The translations under genes were made by a program, and so were the position numbers. Shown here piece after piece: positions 6,597-8,118 of a stretch of 8,118 nucleotides of DNA. The notes under the pieces were generated by a model. It was not told the origin of the DNA, made no database searches, and was given only the letters and a program-made list of their open reading frames with translations. The stretch is from UBA7236 sp036734545 (GTDB lineage Bacteria > Bacteroidota > Bacteroidia > Chitinophagales > BACL12), in the NCBI GenBank assembly GCA_036734545.1, contig DAIMYJ010000113.1, positions 1 to 8,118 on the forward strand, written 5' to 3'. The first letter of the stretch is position 1, and each line of letters starts with the position of its first letter.

Positions 6597-7586
6597 AGAA
6601 TACAGTCCGTGTTTCTGATTGCGTAGTACGTTCTCCAGATTCCATGTCATGCGCTCACGGAAGGGCGCTTTGCGTTCCGGACAATCCGTTTTAAGGCAGA
6701 GTTTGCACATCTCCGGCGGTACGCAGGCATCCACATGCACGAACCATTCGTCGGAGGTCTCGTGATGCACATGGATCAGGGATTCCATTTTTTCGAGTTC
6801 ATCATGGCCTTCCTTTACCGTGAAGTAGAATGGCACGGTCAGGTGGCAGTCAAAGTGGAGGTTTGCACCATATTTGATCACGCGCAGGTTGTGGATGTCG
6901 ACCCAGTTCGCTTCGCGGTGTTTCTCGAAGGTGTCGATGAGTGAACGCAGTAATTCCGTATCGGCTTCATCCATGATACCGGCAATGCTTCTGCGCACGA
7001 TGGTATAACCTTCGAAGCTGATATAGGCACCGAATAGGATGGCTACCGCGCTGTCTATCCATGGGAATTTAAAGATCAGCAGTAATCCCAACCCAACCAG
7101 CAACCCCAGTGTGCTCCAGCCATCGCTTTGCAGATGTTTGCCCCCGGCGATCAGGGTAAGGCTATTGGCTTTTTTACCGCGGCGTTCCATGAAGAAACCC
7201 ATGGCAAAATTGATGGCACCGGCAATGGTCACCAATATGATCCCGCTTTCTACATTTTGGATGGTCTGTGGAAAGAAAAGGTTGAAGGATGATTTGCCGA
7301 TGATGATGATACCGGCGATCAGGATCATACTCCCTTCAATACTCGCCGATATGAATTCGATCTTACCGTGCCCATAGGGATGTGAAACATCCCGCGGCTT
7401 GGAGGCCAGTATCAGACTGAACAACCCGAACGCCCCGGCGGCTACATTCACAATGCTCTCCAGCGCATCTGTCAGGATGGCATTGGAGTGGGTGATGACA
7501 TATGCTGTGAACTTGATCAGCAGCAATAATACTGCCACCGCCACCACGATCTTCTGCAACCGTATGTTCTGCCGCTGAATATCCAT
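6588..7586 (-). CDS. Cation diffusion facilitator (CDF) family metal transporter
   Basis: Inner-membrane metal/proton antiporter, 332 residues, that exports divalent metals such as Zn, Fe or Mn. Six membrane segments occupy about residues 12-198, followed by a cytoplasmic domain (about 205-285). TM5 has the expected HxxxD pair in KHLQSDGWS (H151, D155), but the TM2 pair reads ExxxN (E43, N47 in LTDALESIVNV) where classic zinc CDFs have D/HxxxD. The HPYGHGKIE loop (69-77) is a family hallmark. After the domain comes a tail with four cysteines, C288-x5-C294-x2-C297-x4-C302, a possible extra metal site. Metal specificity cannot be read directly. Start at 7586 fits the family; a TAnnTTTA box lies four bases upstream. 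The stop overlaps the convergent YhhN gene by nine bases. Confidence 0.93.
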   Translation of the reverse strand: MDIQRQNIRLQKIVVAVAVLLLLIKFTAYVITHSNAILTDALESIVNVAAGAFGLFSLILASKPRDVSHPYGHGKIEFISASIEGSMILIAGIIIIGKSSFNLFFPQTIQNVESGIILVTIAGAINFAMGFFMERRGKKANSLTLIAGGKHLQSDGWSTLGLLVGLGLLLIFKFPWIDSAVAILFGAYISFEGYTIVRRSIAGIMDEADTELLRSLIDTFEKHREANWVDIHNLRVIKYGANLHFDCHLTVPFYFTVKEGHDELEKMESLIHVHHETSDEWFVHVDACVPPEMCKLCLKTDCPERKAPFRERMTWNLENVLRNQKHGLYSSD

Positions 7587-7590
7587 GCTG

Positions 7591-7598
7591 TAAAGGTA
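7591..7598 (-). promoter_or_regulatory. Possible -7 box for the CDF transporter
   Basis: TACCTTTA on the minus strand matches TAnnTTTG except the final base and ends four bases before the ATG at 7586, very like the arrangement before ggt. No -33 element stands out upstream. If it is used, the mRNA is nearly leaderless. Confidence 0.4.
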
Positions 7599-7885
7599 TT
7601 GGGTTTTAGGATTTCTCCGGTGACTTTCATCATTGACTTGAAGCAGGAATTGAGCAGGTAGGATGGGTTAAGAATTGAAGATTTGAAGGGTTGTCCCTCC
7701 TTGGCGGGTAAGATGTTGGTTGTAATTTTTTTCTTGTAATGTGAGTTGTTGAACGCAACAAAGCCGGTTTTGCTGGCAGTTATCACTGTGGCCTTCAGAT
7801 AAGATAATGAGAAAATCACTTCATTGGTTATAATAATTCAGGTTGCTTCTAATTTTATTCCTATGCCATAAAATAAGCTTTAAAT
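7599..7885. other. Intergenic region without a recognised gene
   Basis: About 290 bases, clearly more AT-rich than the genes. It holds near-repeats AATTGAAG and ATTTGAAG (around 7672-7688), a run of seven Ts (7726-7732), a perfect hairpin TTGTTG-AACG-CAACAA (7746-7761) and next to it GCCGG/CTGGC (about 7763-7777, one G-T pair). An open minus-strand frame crosses part of it (from 7819) but has no family features and runs into the transporter gene in another frame. No tRNA or known RNA was recognised. Confidence 0.6.
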
Positions 7886-7927
7886 AAAAAAAAATGGGCA
7901 GTTGAGCTGCGCATACTCAACTACCCA
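7886..7927 (-). terminator. Rho-independent terminator for the T9SS cargo gene
   Basis: Arms 7895-7906 and 7916-7927 pair over 12 positions with one G-U wobble in the minus-strand RNA, around a nine-base loop. On that strand the stem is followed directly by nine Ts (7894 to 7886). It begins 18 bases after the stop codon of the gene at 7946. It is the clearest terminator in the window. Confidence 0.85.
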
Positions 7928-7945
7928 AATCGGTAACGATACCTT

Positions 7946-8118
7946 TCAATGCATCCTGAGCAGTGTTTTGGTTTCCTCTACACATCCATCAGCCCTGATG
8001 ACCACGGTATAAGGTCCTGCAGGGAGCATGGACACATCCACCGGCTCACCGAGCATGCCAGTTGTGCTGTGCACCAGATTCCCATAGAGGCTGTACAGCT
8101 CGATGGTTAAAGCCTCCG
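7946..8118 (-). CDS. C-terminal fragment of a secreted protein with T9SS type A sorting domain
   Basis: The minus strand reads open from the right edge to a TGA at 7946-7948, giving the last 56 residues. They have the type A sorting-domain pattern: a strand with IELYSLYGNLV (residues 5-15 of the fragment), VDVSMLPAGPYTVVIRADG (26-44) with the characteristic 'lPaGxY', and a final strand EETKTLLRM. In Bacteroidota this C-terminal signal directs proteins across the outer membrane by the type IX (Por) system and is removed or linked to surface polysaccharide. The catalytic or structural part of the cargo lies beyond the window. The terminator follows after 18 bases. Confidence 0.8.
   Translation of the reverse strand, partial: EALTIELYSLYGNLVHSTTGMLGEPVDVSMLPAGPYTVVIRADGCVEETKTLLRMH

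Noticed and set aside
7746..7777. Pair of hairpins as a terminator or small RNA
   Set aside because: No T-run follows on either strand, the stems are only 5-6 bp, and no promoter is associated.
7517..7819. Minus-strand open frame of 100 codons covering the intergenic region beside the CDF gene
   Set aside because: It overlaps the start of the CDF gene in another frame, has no recognisable family features, and its translation reads like AT-rich intergenic sequence.
1..8118. CRISPR array, tRNA, rRNA or insertion sequence
   Set aside because: No regularly spaced repeats, cloverleaf sequence, rRNA stretch, transposase frame or terminal repeats were seen.

Overview
The window looks like chromosomal DNA of a Bacteroidota bacterium, most likely of the Chitinophagaceae type. 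Three things point there: promoter-like TAnnTTTG boxes stand before almost every gene, the right edge carries a type IX secretion (T9SS) C-terminal sorting domain, and the left edge starts a secreted protein whose signal peptide ends in a typical '-SAQ' cleavage region. It comes from a draft scaffold, because a run of exactly 100 Ns (3524-3623) lies inside one gene.

Layout from left to right. Positions 1-83 (minus) hold the first 27 codons of a secreted protein. Positions 84-293 hold its promoter and a cluster of hairpins downstream of aspS. Positions 294-2063 (minus) are aspS, aspartyl-tRNA synthetase. It is divergent from a zinc-ribbon SAM methyltransferase (2164-3057, plus) across a 100-bp two-way promoter region. 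The methyltransferase runs tail to tail, with one base between the stops, into a lipoprotein gamma-glutamyltransferase (3059-4561, minus, interrupted by the gap). From a second 96-bp divergent region starts an overlapping gene pair (plus): a membrane di-iron hydroxylase strongly resembling alkylglycerol monooxygenase (4658-5896) and a YhhN/TMEM86-family lysoplasmalogenase (5886-6596). Its end overlaps the end of a cation diffusion facilitator (6588-7586, minus). About 300 bp without a gene follow, then a rho-independent terminator (7886-7927) and the 3' end of a T9SS cargo gene (7946-8118, minus).

Most genes are housekeeping or ordinary accessory functions. The item most worth a second look is the hydroxylase/lysoplasmalogenase pair. 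In animals the two homologous families cleave the two kinds of ether bond in glycerolipids (O-alkyl and O-vinyl), so the bacterial pair is a candidate two-enzyme module for ether-lipid breakdown. The glutathione/peptide-cleaving GGT is divergent from it, but no functional link can be shown.

Start codons were moved downstream of the longest open frame for five genes. The reasons were protein family boundaries and the TAnnTTTG boxes, several of which lie only 3-16 bases before the chosen ATG and imply very short leaders.
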